NCBI RefSeq assembly: GCF_002551815.1
Contig: NZ_NVPR01000032.1
Span: 239,363 to 295,512 of the forward strand
Reading direction: 5' to 3'
Origin: Bacillus sp. AFS098217
GTDB lineage: Bacteria > Bacillota > Bacilli > Bacillales > Bacillaceae_G
DNA length: 56,150 nt
Made by a program: the position numbers and the translations under genes. Below the pieces are notes generated by a model. The model worked only from the letters and a program-made list of their open reading frames with translations. It was not told where the DNA came from and did not search any database. This document shows positions 33,371 to 42,222 of this stretch, piece after piece (within the stretch, counting starts at the first letter, position 1; the number at the start of each line of letters is the position of its first letter).

Positions 33371-33726
33371 ACTTTTTCCTACTCCCTAACTTGGCAATAT
33401 ATCTTTATACTAATGCGGTATCTTTTGTTTTACAAGTACAAAGGAACAGGCTGCAATTACCCGTTCCTTTATCTATATAAAACGCCACGCAATAAGCCCC
33501 GGGATTCTTATTGGTGTGCGGTAACCACTTTACTTTTATTATTCACAACCGTCATTCAAGTATAAGTGCCAACTGTTAACATGCTTGGAAATCAAAATTC
33601 TCCTCTTTTACCATCACACACTCGTGGAAAAATACATAACACGCTCTATTTATCTCCATATGGAAAATGTAGATTTTTTTCTGACAATATTTTATACTAA
33701 AGTGGAATGTTGGGGAGGGATTCTAA
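33371..33726. other. Divergent holA/yqzM intergenic region with two hairpins
   Basis: These 356 bases contain no open frame of note. Two strong stem-loops lie at 33440-33470 (AAAGGAAC-a-GG with CC-c-GTTCCTTT) and 33483-33520 (CGCCAC-g-CAATAAG with CTTATTG-GTG-t-GCG), listed below. The remainder is AT-rich; the yqzM promoter must lie near 33670-33700, where TATACT at 33693-33698 is a possible -10. Confidence 0.55.
33440..33520 (-). ncRNA. Candidate structured RNA: two adjacent stem-loops
   Basis: Read on the minus strand, the larger hairpin (13 bp with two bulges, GC-rich loop) comes first and is followed by GTTTTATAT, then a second hairpin with 8-bp plus 2-bp stems. The arrangement resembles a short regulatory RNA or a double terminator in the holA leader. 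No promoter could be placed confidently upstream, and no known family was recognised. Confidence 0.35.
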
Positions 33727-33861
33727 ATGAATGAATTTGAACAAAACGTTCAAAGTAAACGTAATGACGCTGTTGATTCAGGGGTAGGTTTTATCGTTTC
33801 ATTTGGTTTTTTCGCAACACTTTTCATTATAGCAACAATCATTAAATTTATAGGTTCTTAA
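33727..33861 (+). CDS. yqzM: Small membrane protein YqzM
   Basis: This 44-residue protein (MNEFEQNVQSKRNDAVDSG, then one membrane helix of about 22 residues, ending KFIGS) is preceded by GGGGAGGGA. YqzM-like peptides occupy the same place between holA and comEC in Bacillus. The function is unknown. Its stop codon overlaps the 3' end of comEC on the opposite strand by 4 bp. Confidence 0.85.
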   Translation: MNEFEQNVQSKRNDAVDSGVGFIVSFGFFATLFIIATIIKFIGS

Positions 33862-36212
33862 AGGCTGCTGCTTGCGGCCTTCTTTTTCAATCTTTTCTGT
33901 GTTTCATCATATGTCAACTTACTCTGAAACGTTCCTTTCTCCCCTTGAAAAACATAGGAAATGGCCCCTTGCTCATCCGTACGCCATATTTCAATGTCCA
34001 TCTCCCTTAAGCGCTCTAACACTTGCTGGTGCGGATGCCCATATCGATTATGTTCTCCAGCGGAAATAATTGCTTTCTTAGGTTGAATAAGATGTAAAAA
34101 AGACGCAGAAGATGATGTCTTACTCCCGTGATGCCCAACCTTTAAAATATCCGCATATAGCTCTGGATAATGCTCTATTATACGCCTCTCCCCTTTTTCT
34201 TCTAAGTCCCCCGTAAACAGCCATGTAAACCCTCCTAGTTTCGCCCATAGGACAATGGAGGAATCATTATCATCTTTTTCTTTTCCTTCTGGGGACAACA
34301 CCGTAAATTCCGCTTCATCTACTTTCCAGCCATCTCCTTCTCCTACCACGTTTATCTGTATACCTTTTTTCTTCGCAATTTTCTTCAATTCTTTTTCTAA
34401 TATGGAATCTTCTTGCTTCTTTCCAAATATGATTTCTTTTACAGCGATAGAGGATAATAATTCTTTAGCCGCTCCCATATGATCCGTATCGCCATGCGTT
34501 ACAAATAGCTTATCAATTGTACGAATCCCCTCCTTTTGTAAAAATGGGAGGAGGATATCATATCCAACAGAAAACTCATGTTTCTTCTGTTGCCAAGGCT
34601 CTTTTTTAATCGGAATTGTTCCTCCCGTATCAATAAGATATACCCCTTTTTCATACGGAAGGCGAATTAATATTGCATCCCCTTGTCCAACATCAATAAA
34701 TGTAACACTTCCGCTCGGGCGAAAATAAGGAGACATATAATGACAAGTACATACGAAAAGAAACAATCCAACAGCTAAAAACAAAAACTTTTTTCTAACC
34801 GCTCTTTCCCACACGATGAAGATACTAATTAAACTTAAACAATATATGACTACAAGAAATGGAGGTGTTTGTCCGAAGGTAAGGCGTAGAAACGGGAGGG
34901 TTTCACAGTACTGAAGAAATTCATTAGAGAATGTTAAACATACCGATAATCCATGCGCAATCCATTTCGCTACAAGAGGAACAAATATCATACATATAAA
35001 AATAATAATGCTACACGGCAATACAATGCAGGATAAGAATGGGACAAATATAAGATTGAGAAAGACACTATATGGAGAAAAATAACCAAAATGATATAAC
35101 AAAATAGGCGTACTAGCAAGCTGCGAAATAATAGAAAGATAAATTGTGTTTCGCACGAGCCCCTGATCACGTCGCAATAAAATATCGGCAGACAATAGCA
35201 AGGCTAAACTACCAACAAACGAAAATTGAAACCCAATATCAAAGACCATATAAGGGTCATATAAAAGCATCAATATAGCCGTTATACTAAGGGTATCTAA
35301 GCTTGAAATACGGACAGAATGGATAAGTGCCAATAGTAATATAACCCCTGTTACAGAAGCCCTCATAACAGATGGAGATACCCCTGCTAAAAACATATAC
35401 AGCGGAATACAAACAATAAGACATATCGTCGCCATTTCCCTTGTCACACCAATCCGAAGTAAAACAAAGTAGCCAATTGCGGTCAGCAATACAATATGCG
35501 ATCCTGAAATTGCTAGTAGATGAATAAGCCCAAACTGTTGATATTGCTTTTCTACTTCAAATGTCATCTGTTGTCGATCACCAAACAACAACGCATTCAT
35601 AAATGCTCCAGATTGCCCGGGAAACATTTCTGAAACTTTCGAAACTGCATTTTGTCGTAAGTGAAAGAGCCAATCTGTAAAACTCAACTTATTTTTGTTA
35701 CAATTTGAAATCTCCGTTGCTTCAAATAAGAAATGAACATGTTGCTTATATAAATAATCCTGATAATCAAACCCGTGAGCATTACGCGCTTTAGACGGTT
35801 CTTTTATTTCTCCTTTAAAAGTGCACTTCATTCCAGCATATAATTGCCGCAAGTGCTCCTTTTCCTTCACTGATTGAATTTTGTAAAACAGTTGCAGCTT
35901 ATCTTTGTGATTATCTTCAATTTGAAAAGAAAGACGATCTCCATTAATAATAGGCGTATTTTGAATCACTCCTTTTATCACTTCGGAATGGAGGTCTTTA
36001 GACGGCTGGTTTTCTTGCTCGATATATGAGGTATAGAGAAAGCTACTGAAACATGTCAGTATACAAAAAATGAGGACTTTATGCGAAGCACGATATATAC
36101 AGAATAAAACATAGCAACCAAATACACTAACAGACAACAATTGAAACGAAGAACAGGCGATTGCAATCCCCATAACAAATGAGATTGCAATATAGCCCCA
36201 TTGTCGACGCAA
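33858..36212 (-). CDS. comEC: DNA internalization/competence protein ComEC
   Basis: ComEC forms the channel for single-stranded DNA during transformation. The 784-residue protein has N-terminal membrane helices, a soluble OB-like domain (DUF4131, about residues 75-170), the Competence membrane domain (about 200-480), and a C-terminal metallo-beta-lactamase-like nuclease domain with FVTHGDTDHMGAAKELL. The start is TTG, since the nearby ATG is out of frame; GGAAGGGGTGAG precedes it. There is no visible truncation. A structured element separates it from comEB, unlike B. subtilis, where the two are nearly contiguous. Confidence 0.93.
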   Translation of the reverse strand: MRRQWGYIAISFVMGIAIACSSFQLLSVSVFGCYVLFCIYRASHKVLIFCILTCFSSFLYTSYIEQENQPSKDLHSEVIKGVIQNTPIINGDRLSFQIEDNHKDKLQLFYKIQSVKEKEHLRQLYAGMKCTFKGEIKEPSKARNAHGFDYQDYLYKQHVHFLFEATEISNCNKNKLSFTDWLFHLRQNAVSKVSEMFPGQSGAFMNALLFGDRQQMTFEVEKQYQQFGLIHLLAISGSHIVLLTAIGYFVLLRIGVTREMATICLIVCIPLYMFLAGVSPSVMRASVTGVILLLALIHSVRISSLDTLSITAILMLLYDPYMVFDIGFQFSFVGSLALLLSADILLRRDQGLVRNTIYLSIISQLASTPILLYHFGYFSPYSVFLNLIFVPFLSCIVLPCSIIIFICMIFVPLVAKWIAHGLSVCLTFSNEFLQYCETLPFLRLTFGQTPPFLVVIYCLSLISIFIVWERAVRKKFLFLAVGLFLFVCTCHYMSPYFRPSGSVTFIDVGQGDAILIRLPYEKGVYLIDTGGTIPIKKEPWQQKKHEFSVGYDILLPFLQKEGIRTIDKLFVTHGDTDHMGAAKELLSSIAVKEIIFGKKQEDSILEKELKKIAKKKGIQINVVGEGDGWKVDEAEFTVLSPEGKEKDDNDSSIVLWAKLGGFTWLFTGDLEEKGERRIIEHYPELYADILKVGHHGSKTSSSASFLHLIQPKKAIISAGEHNRYGHPHQQVLERLREMDIEIWRTDEQGAISYVFQGEKGTFQSKLTYDETQKRLKKKAASSSL

Positions 36213-36242
36213 CTCATACTCACCCCTTCCTTATAGCGGATA

Positions 36243-36382
36243 TTCAAAAGGCCCGGTAAAGATAACTGTCACATTTCTTCGTTACGTTGCCAGCCCAGTA
36301 CTCATGTAGTTCCATCTACACTCCGTATCCTCCTGGCTTCCGCGCCTCGAACTGCTCGGCACTCTTTATCCTCCTTTTTGAA
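36243..36382. repeat. Structured element with terminal inverted repeats (comEC-comEB)
   Basis: This block of about 140 bp begins with TTCAAAAGG (36243-36251) and ends with CCTTTTTGAA (36373-36382), which pair with each other. Inside, GCCAG (36289-36293) pairs with CTGGC (36333-36337), and TGTAG (36305-36309) with CTACA (36316-36320). It is GC-richer than its surroundings. Two GGAGGAT sequences occur on the minus strand. It resembles the small structured repeats (bcr-type) of the cereus group, and sequences like it seem familiar, but no family name is assigned. Confidence 0.6.
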
Positions 36383-36389
36383 CACGCAC

Positions 36390-36947
36390 TTATAGCATTT
36401 TTTTTGCTTTAGCGAATACTTGTTGTAGTTCATCCATTGTTACATCATCTTTTTCTAAAGAGGAGAACAGCTCTTTTAATTGCCAATGACGTTCTTGCTG
36501 TTCTATCGATGTAATATCATATTCTAACGGAACATGTTTCACAGTGACATTTGCTTGTTCGAATAGTTCCACAGCATACGGATGGTTTTTATAATCCTGC
36601 GCATAGTACACAGCTGTAATACCACTTTGAATAATCGCCTTACAGCACTGTAAACAAGGAAAATGTGTAACATAAATTTCCGCACCCTCTGTTTTTACAC
36701 CAAATTTGGCACATTGCAATAAAGCATTCATTTCTGCATGAATTGTGCGTACACAATGATTATCGATCACATAGCATCCATCATCTATACAATGAACACC
36801 ACCTTTAATTGAACCATTATAGCCACCCGCAATAATTCTCTTATCCCGGACAATTGTTGCTCCTACCGCAAGCCTTGTACACGTGCTACGCAGTGACAAT
36901 AAATGGCTTTGTGTCATAAAATATTGGTCCCAAGAAATTCGTTCCAT
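36390..36947 (-). CDS. comEB: ComE operon protein 2 (dCMP deaminase-like)
   Basis: ComEB is a zinc deaminase of the dCMP deaminase family; B. subtilis ComEB deaminates dCMP, though it is not needed for transformation. The 185-residue protein has the catalytic HAE motif (H70-E72) and zinc ligands in PCLQC (C98, C101). It lies between comEA and comEC. Confidence 0.95.
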   Translation of the reverse strand: MERISWDQYFMTQSHLLSLRSTCTRLAVGATIVRDKRIIAGGYNGSIKGGVHCIDDGCYVIDNHCVRTIHAEMNALLQCAKFGVKTEGAEIYVTHFPCLQCCKAIIQSGITAVYYAQDYKNHPYAVELFEQANVTVKHVPLEYDITSIEQQERHWQLKELFSSLEKDDVTMDELQQVFAKAKKML

Positions 36948-37010
36948 ATCTTCACCTACTTTTTTTATCTACTTGTAGTGTAGCGAAAGAAGAAAAAGCT
37001 CGTCAATCTT

Positions 37011-37610
37011 TTACGGAATAATTATTTGATCTTTTATTTTTTCAAGTGACTTCTCTCCAATACCACCTACCTCCAATAAGTCTTCCACTTTTTGAAATGG
37101 CCCATGTTCTTCTCGATATTTCATAATCGCCTCTGCTTTTCGAGGGCCAATTCCCGTTATTTTTTCAAGTTGCTCTTTTGAAGCATGATTTACTTGCACT
37201 TTTCCACCTTGCTGTGAAGATATAGCTGTTTCTTGTACTTGTTCTCCTCTCCTCGGCACATGCAGAAGCATTTGGTCTTGTACAATTTGTGCTAAATTCA
37301 CTTTTGCTATATCCGCTTCTGGTAAGAAACCTCCTGCCTTTTCAATCCCATCTTTCACACGCTCGCCTTCCCTCATCTCATAGACCCCTTCTCGATGCAC
37401 AGCCCCTTTTATATCAATCATAATTACTTTTTTCTGCTCTTTTGAATCTGCTGCTTTCAATTTACTCTTTTTCTCTTCACTCTTCATCGTTGTATCGATT
37501 TTAACAGTTTGTTGTTCCGTTTGTTGCTTCGTCTGCCATAAAAAGAGTACAATGACAACTCCAACACCCCCTAGCAAAGCAAGCCACTTCTTTTGAAAAT
37601 TCCACATCAT
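37011..37610 (-). CDS. comEA: DNA-binding competence receptor ComEA
   Basis: ComEA is the membrane-anchored receptor that binds extracellular double-stranded DNA. The protein (about 199 residues) has one N-terminal membrane helix, a charged linker, an SLBB-like oligomerisation domain (DIKGAVHREGVYEM region) and two helix-hairpin-helix motifs at the C terminus (LEKITGIGPRKAEAI and VEDLLEVGGIGEKSLEKI). The ATG at 37610 follows GGAGG by 6 bases; the next codon is also ATG. It is divergent from comER, as in B. subtilis. No ComK box pair (AAAA-N5-TTTT twice) was recognised upstream. Confidence 0.93.
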   Translation of the reverse strand: MMWNFQKKWLALLGGVGVVIVLFLWQTKQQTEQQTVKIDTTMKSEEKKSKLKAADSKEQKKVIMIDIKGAVHREGVYEMREGERVKDGIEKAGGFLPEADIAKVNLAQIVQDQMLLHVPRRGEQVQETAISSQQGGKVQVNHASKEQLEKITGIGPRKAEAIMKYREEHGPFQKVEDLLEVGGIGEKSLEKIKDQIIIP

Positions 37611-37688
37611 TTTATACCTCCAATTCATAAATTCACAACATGGTTCATATTGTTTAGGAGAAAGATGTTACGAAGGAGGGATGAAACA

Positions 37689-38516
37689 TTGAACATAGGA
37701 ATCATAGGGACAGGAAACATGGGGAATATATTGATCGATGCATTTTTAGAAACCCATGCTGTCAAACCTTCGTGCCTGACTATTATTAATCGTACACCTG
37801 CCAAAGCATATCATATAAAAGAGAAGTATCCTTCTGTTCATATAGCAAAAACAGCGCAGGAAGTAATTGAGCGCTCTCAGCTTATTTTCATTTGCGTCAA
37901 ACCTTTAGATATCTATCCATTTTTAAAAAAACACGTTGCCTACTTTACAGAGGAAAAATGTTTAATTTCTATTACTAGTCCTATATCAGCAAAACAATTA
38001 GAAAAAGTTGTATCTTGCCACGTCGCACGTATTATTCCAAGCATCACAAACCGAGCGTTCTCTGGTGCCTCATTATTTACATTTGGAGAAAACTGTTCGG
38101 AAGAATGGAAACAAAGGTTACTTCTTTTATTTAAAAATATTTCTACCCCTGTTGTAATTGGTGAAGATATTACACGAGTTTCATCTGATATTGCCAGCTG
38201 CGGGCCAGCATTCTTCAGTTACTTATTACAATGTTTCATTGATGCTGCTGTAGATAAAACAAATATTACCTACGAGGAAGCAACTACTTTAGCCAGTGAA
38301 ATGATTATCGGGATGGGAAAATTACTAGAAAAAGAACTCTTTACATTACCAACCTTGCAGGAGAAAGTATGTGTAAAGGGCGGGGTCACAGGAGAGGGCA
38401 TTCGCATTTTGGAGGGACACGTCGGAGATATGTTCCATAAGTTATTCGAACGAACACATGAAAAATACGATGAAGATTTAGAAGGCGTGGAACAACAATT
38501 TAATAAGCACACGTAA
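37689..38516 (+). CDS. comER: ComER (pyrroline-5-carboxylate reductase-like)
   Basis: ComER is a ProC-family protein; B. subtilis comER lies divergent from comEA, and in B. cereus it has been linked to biofilm and sporulation control. The 275-residue protein has the Rossmann motif GIIGTGNMG at the N terminus and the ProC C-terminal dimerisation domain (VTGEGIRILEG). TTG at 37689 is the start, 9 bases after AAGGAGG; the ATG between them is out of frame. It transcribes away from comEA. Confidence 0.9.
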   Translation: MNIGIIGTGNMGNILIDAFLETHAVKPSCLTIINRTPAKAYHIKEKYPSVHIAKTAQEVIERSQLIFICVKPLDIYPFLKKHVAYFTEEKCLISITSPISAKQLEKVVSCHVARIIPSITNRAFSGASLFTFGENCSEEWKQRLLLLFKNISTPVVIGEDITRVSSDIASCGPAFFSYLLQCFIDAAVDKTNITYEEATTLASEMIIGMGKLLEKELFTLPTLQEKVCVKGGVTGEGIRILEGHVGDMFHKLFERTHEKYDEDLEGVEQQFNKHT

Positions 38517-38655
38517 AGAATACGCCATCATGAGACAAAATCCTCTCATCTATTTCTAAACTTTTTCACACTGTCTTTTCATCAAAACCTTTCTTTTTAT
38601 CATTTATCTCTATCACTCTTCTATTTTTCTCTAAATAAAATAGCACATTCTCCAT

Positions 38656-38690
38656 AAAATAAAAGCAACCTTGTCGGTTGCTTTTATTTT
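38656..38690. terminator. Bidirectional terminator between comER and yqeM
   Basis: Perfect 15-bp arms (38656-38670 and 38676-38690) with a TTGTC loop carry A/T runs on both sides, so they serve the convergent comER and yqeM transcripts. Confidence 0.93.
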
Positions 38691-39438
38691 ATCCATTCTT
38701 TTTTGCTACAAAAAAGATACGTTCTGTTTGTTCGGTTACTTCCATCCGTTCAAAATCACCTGTTACACGAAGCACTGTAAAACCTGCTTCTTCAAGCCAT
38801 TTTGTTAACAATTCAACTGAATAAGCACGTTGTACGTGACATTCATCAAAACGATGGTATACCCCTTCCTCTATATCCTGGACAAAGAATGATAGGTCAT
38901 GTTCCACACTATTTGATTCTTCACCAGGGAAGCAGTTCCAAATGAGAGCTATTTCTTCCCCATTGACTGTGTACGTTTCATTTTGAAATACATGATGAAT
39001 TTTATATAAAGAGTGTACATCAAATAAAAACAGACCATCTTGACGCAAATGGTGAAATACTCGTCTGAATGTTTCTTGTATCCCCTCTTCTTGTAATACA
39101 TAATTTAATGAATCACAAAAGATTGTCACACAGTCGAATTCACCAGGAACATCCAGTTCTCTCATGTCCTGTTGATAAAAAGGAATAAGATATCCTTCTC
39201 CCCCTAGTTTTTGCTGGGCAACCGTTAGCATTTCTTCTGAAAGATCGACCCCAATCATGTCATAACCTTTTCGTACAAGTGGAAGCGTTACATTACCAGT
39301 CCCGCAAGCTACATCAAGAATCTTCGCCTCTTTCATACCTGCCTGCTGTAAGCTTTCCTCTGTGAATTCTACCCATTTATCATATGGGACATCATTCATG
39401 AGTTCATCATACAACAATGCAAATTGCTCATATCTCAT
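38689..39438 (-). CDS. yqeM: Class I SAM-dependent methyltransferase YqeM
   Basis: This 249-residue protein has a typical Rossmann SAM-binding motif, ILDVACGTGNVTLPL (about residues 39-53), and a GVDLSEEML motif II. The family is annotated as a methyltransferase, but no substrate is established for YqeM. It overlaps rsfS by 4 bp and is the last gene of the yqeG-yqeM cluster. Confidence 0.9.
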   Translation of the reverse strand: MRYEQFALLYDELMNDVPYDKWVEFTEESLQQAGMKEAKILDVACGTGNVTLPLVRKGYDMIGVDLSEEMLTVAQQKLGGEGYLIPFYQQDMRELDVPGEFDCVTIFCDSLNYVLQEEGIQETFRRVFHHLRQDGLFLFDVHSLYKIHHVFQNETYTVNGEEIALIWNCFPGEESNSVEHDLSFFVQDIEEGVYHRFDECHVQRAYSVELLTKWLEEAGFTVLRVTGDFERMEVTEQTERIFFVAKKNG

Positions 39439-39791
39439 TGGCTTAACTCTTCTGTAATATCTTCACGTGGCACATCGCCCCATAGACGCTCTAAATTATA
39501 GTGATCGCGCTCATCTTTATGGAATACATGTGCAACTACATCGCCAAGGTCCACTAGAACCCAGCGCGCTTCATCGAAGCCTTCCATACGTTGTACGTCA
39601 ATTTGAAGTTCATGTGCCTTCGCTTTAATTTCACGTGCAATTGCTTGTACTTGCTTATCTGAATTCCCGTGACAAATAATAAAATAATCTGCAATTGGTG
39701 AAATACCTTGCATGTTTAGTACAACCATATCTTCTGCTCTTTTATCATCAGCTGCTTTTGCTGCTAACACTAATAAATCTCTATCTTTCAT
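39435..39791 (-). CDS. rsfS: Ribosomal silencing factor RsfS
   Basis: RsfS binds L14 of the 50S subunit and blocks subunit joining in starvation. The 118-residue protein shows the DUF143 signature YFIICHGNSDKQVQAIA and the WVLVDLGDVVAHVF segment. It overlaps yqeK upstream and yqeM downstream by 4 bp each. Confidence 0.96.
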   Translation of the reverse strand: MKDRDLLVLAAKAADDKRAEDMVVLNMQGISPIADYFIICHGNSDKQVQAIAREIKAKAHELQIDVQRMEGFDEARWVLVDLGDVVAHVFHKDERDHYNLERLWGDVPREDITEELSQ

Positions 39792-40357
39792 TCAGTAATT
39801 TCCTCCTTCAAAACTGCATTGTACGTTTGAAATGTTAATGGATAAATTGTTTGATCCTTTTCCATTAAAAATTGAATTGTACGTTTTAAGGCAAATAATA
39901 AAGCTTTATTTATATCTTCCAGCGCCAATTTGCGCGCTTCTTCCACACCCGGAAACTTACGGCCAGGTTCAATATAATCCGCCACATAAATAACTTTATC
40001 AAGCATTGTCATCTCTTCATGACCGCTTGTATGATATGTAATGGCTTGCAAGATTTCAGGATCCGTAATACCCACTTCTTTTTCTACTAAGTATGCCCCA
40101 ACTGGCGCATGCCATAACTCTTTGTTATATTGAAGTAAATCTTTCGGCAACTCTTCCTGCTGAATAATGTTTTCCATTTCTTGAATTGGTCTACATTTTG
40201 CATAATCATGAAATATAGCAGCCATTTCTGCTTTTTTCTCATCCACGCCATATAGCTTAGCAAGTTCAATTGCCGTTTCCATTACACCAATTGTATGTAT
40301 ATAACGTTTTTCATGCATTTGTTGTTTCACAATCTCAAGTGCTTCCTCACGATTCAT
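39788..40357 (-). CDS. yqeK: Bis(5'-nucleosyl)-tetraphosphatase YqeK (HD domain)
   Basis: YqeK is an HD-domain Ap4A hydrolase giving two ADP. The 189-residue protein has HD-type metal ligands in [17 protein letters not shown] and the following HAP/TYHTSG motifs. The frame is open to 40462, but the ATG at 40357 gives [14 protein letters not shown] and follows AGAGGA. It overlaps nadD by 11 bp and rsfS by 4 bp. Confidence 0.93.
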   Translation of the reverse strand: MNREEALEIVKQQMHEKRYIHTIGVMETAIELAKLYGVDEKKAEMAAIFHDYAKCRPIQEMENIIQQEELPKDLLQYNKELWHAPVGAYLVEKEVGITDPEILQAITYHTSGHEEMTMLDKVIYVADYIEPGRKFPGVEEARKLALEDINKALLFALKRTIQFLMEKDQTIYPLTFQTYNAVLKEEITE

Positions 40358-40916
40358 ACAACCCATTCCTCTCGATATATACCTGTACTTGTTCTGGAAG
40401 CAAATATTTGCACGTTTTCTTCTCCTTATATCTCTCTCGTAACAATGAAGAAGAAACAGCAAACTCCGGAATCTCTACAGTGACGATTTCATAAGGCGTA
40501 TTTAATGTATAACCCGGCCTTGCAACTCCAACAAAAGTTACAAGCTGAAGTAATTTCTTGATGTTATACCATTTTGGTAAATACTCCACCATATCTCCGC
40601 CAATAATAAAATAAAACTGCACATCCGGATGCTTCTTTGTTAATTGTAACATAGTGTCATATGTATAAGATGGGCCCTCTCTATTTAGCTCTTCTAAACA
40701 AAGAGAAAAATACGCTTCTTGCTCAGTTGCCAGCTCTAACATCTGCAATCGATTTTCTACACTTGTAACATTACGATCCTGTTTATGGGGCGGGATTTGA
40801 TTTGGTAAAAACCAAATTTCATCTAGCTTCAGTGCATGATATACTTCATTTGCAATTAACAAATGTCCATAATGTGGCGGATCAAATGTACCTCCAATAA
40901 TTCCGATCTTTTTCAA
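40347..40916 (-). CDS. nadD: Nicotinate-nucleotide adenylyltransferase
   Basis: NadD converts nicotinate mononucleotide to deamido-NAD. The 189-residue nucleotidyltransferase has [12 protein letters not shown] (9-20) with the catalytic HxGH and the C-terminal SSSLLRERY motif. The start codon is TTG; its ribosome-binding site AAGGGGG lies in the adjoining structured insert. It overlaps yqeK downstream. Confidence 0.95.
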   Translation of the reverse strand: MKKIGIIGGTFDPPHYGHLLIANEVYHALKLDEIWFLPNQIPPHKQDRNVTSVENRLQMLELATEQEAYFSLCLEELNREGPSYTYDTMLQLTKKHPDVQFYFIIGGDMVEYLPKWYNIKKLLQLVTFVGVARPGYTLNTPYEIVTVEIPEFAVSSSLLRERYKEKKTCKYLLPEQVQVYIERNGLYES

Positions 40917-40917
40917 A

Positions 40918-41060
40918 GGAAACGCCCCCTTACTTTACATGCAGTAACTCTCCTCAAAAAACATGAAGAGAGCCTACTGCCCGTAAAAGCTTAATTGTTC
41001 CAACTCTCATTAGTGAGCACTTCACCCTCTACATAGCGAGCATCGACTCCGGAAACGCCC
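40918..41060. repeat. Structured insert bounded by 10-bp direct repeats (nadD-yhbY)
   Basis: The direct repeat GGAAACGCCC occurs at 40918-40927 and 41051-41060. Between the copies is a hairpin at 40941-40980 (GCAGTA-ac-TCTC against GAGA-gcc-TACTGC) and shorter palindromes around 41010-41030. The repeats could be a target duplication. The family was not recognised. Confidence 0.5.
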
Positions 41061-41078
41061 TATACAAATCCCGTTTTA

Positions 41079-41369
41079 TTATGGAAGTTTGATTTGCTTA
41101 TTTTCTCTTGATTCTTTATATAAAACGATTGTGCTTCCGATTACTTGAACGATTTCTGCTCTTGCACCTTTCGCAAGTTCTTCTGCAACTTCATGACGAT
41201 CAAATTCACAGTTTTGAAGCACGCTCACTTTGAATAGTTCGCGGGCCTCTAATGCATCTGCAATTTGTTTAATCATATTTTCATTAACGCCGCCTTTTCC
41301 AACTTGAAAAATCGGTGTTAAGTGATGTGCCTTTGCACGTAAAAATCTTTTTTGCTTTCCTGTTAACAT
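41079..41369 (-). CDS. yhbY: RNA-binding protein YhbY (YqeI, CRM domain)
   Basis: This 96-residue protein of the YhbY/CRM family associates with pre-50S particles. It has the family start MLTGKQKRFLRAKAHHLTPI and the GGVNENMIKQIADALEARELFKV segment containing the GxxG loop. The ATG at 41369 is preferred over the TTG at 41384 because TTGGAGG precedes it. It lies just after aroE on the same strand. Confidence 0.93.
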   Translation of the reverse strand: MLTGKQKRFLRAKAHHLTPIFQVGKGGVNENMIKQIADALEARELFKVSVLQNCEFDRHEVAEELAKGARAEIVQVIGSTIVLYKESRENKQIKLP

Positions 41370-41373
41370 ATCA

Positions 41374-42207
41374 TTAGCCTCCAAGCTTTCTCATTACTAA
41401 TTGTTTCATTCTATCGATATCTGGCATGTGTCCTGTCCACATTTCAAATGCAAGTGCTCCTTGATAAACAAACATATCAATTCCATTTTGTACAATTGCC
41501 CCTTTTGCTTTCGCATCATGCAAGAGTTTTGTCTCAAATGGATTATAAATAATATCCGAAACAATCGTTCCTTGCTTTAAAGAGCGAATTTGCAAAGGCG
41601 TATGCTGTACATGCGGATGCATGCCTATCGTTGTTGTATGAATGATAACATCATAATTCTCTTGTTTTTCCGTTGCTTGCTCTAATGAAAGAGCATGCGA
41701 AGTAACCTTCGCTTTACATCCTGCGATCAGCTGCTCTGCTTTCTCTACTGTTCGGTTGGCGATATCAATTTCTTTTACACCCACATCCGCAAGTGAAAAA
41801 TAAATAGCACGACAAGCTCCGCCTGCACCAAGTAATAACACACGCTTTTGGTGCAGCGGCTCTTTGCTAATTGATTGCAAAGAACGAACATAACCAATTC
41901 CATCCGTATTATAACCAATTAGTTTCCCATCTCTATGAACTACCGTATTGACAGCACCGATTTGCTTGGCTAACGGATCAATTTCATCTAAGTATTTCAT
42001 AATTGAAACTTTATGCGGAGTCGTTACATTAAAACCTAGGGCACCTAATGCTTTTAACCCTTTCACCGCTTCCCCTAACGTCTCTTCTTCTACAAGAAAC
42101 GCATGATAATGAGCATCTATACTTAAGTGCTCAAATGCATCGTTATGCATGAGTGGTGACAATGAATGTCCAATTGGATTTCCGATTACACCATATAATT
42201 GTTTCAT
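41374..42207 (-). CDS. aroE: Shikimate dehydrogenase (NADP+)
   Basis: AroE reduces 3-dehydroshikimate in aromatic amino acid synthesis. The 277-residue protein has the substrate-binding N-terminal motif [10 protein letters not shown], the catalytic lysine in NVTTPHK, the catalytic aspartate in NTDGIGYV, and the NADP-binding [10 protein letters not shown]. The location between yqeH and yhbY is the usual one in Bacillus. Confidence 0.97.
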   Translation of the reverse strand: MKQLYGVIGNPIGHSLSPLMHNDAFEHLSIDAHYHAFLVEEETLGEAVKGLKALGALGFNVTTPHKVSIMKYLDEIDPLAKQIGAVNTVVHRDGKLIGYNTDGIGYVRSLQSISKEPLHQKRVLLLGAGGACRAIYFSLADVGVKEIDIANRTVEKAEQLIAGCKAKVTSHALSLEQATEKQENYDVIIHTTTIGMHPHVQHTPLQIRSLKQGTIVSDIIYNPFETKLLHDAKAKGAIVQNGIDMFVYQGALAFEMWTGHMPDIDRMKQLVMRKLGG

Positions 42208-42222
42208 AAATCCCTCTCCATA

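Noticed and set aside
36243-36382. Naming this element Bacillaceae-1 RNA or a specific bcr family
   Set aside because: Two AUCCU-like sequences and stems are suggestive, but the consensus structure could not be checked from memory alone.
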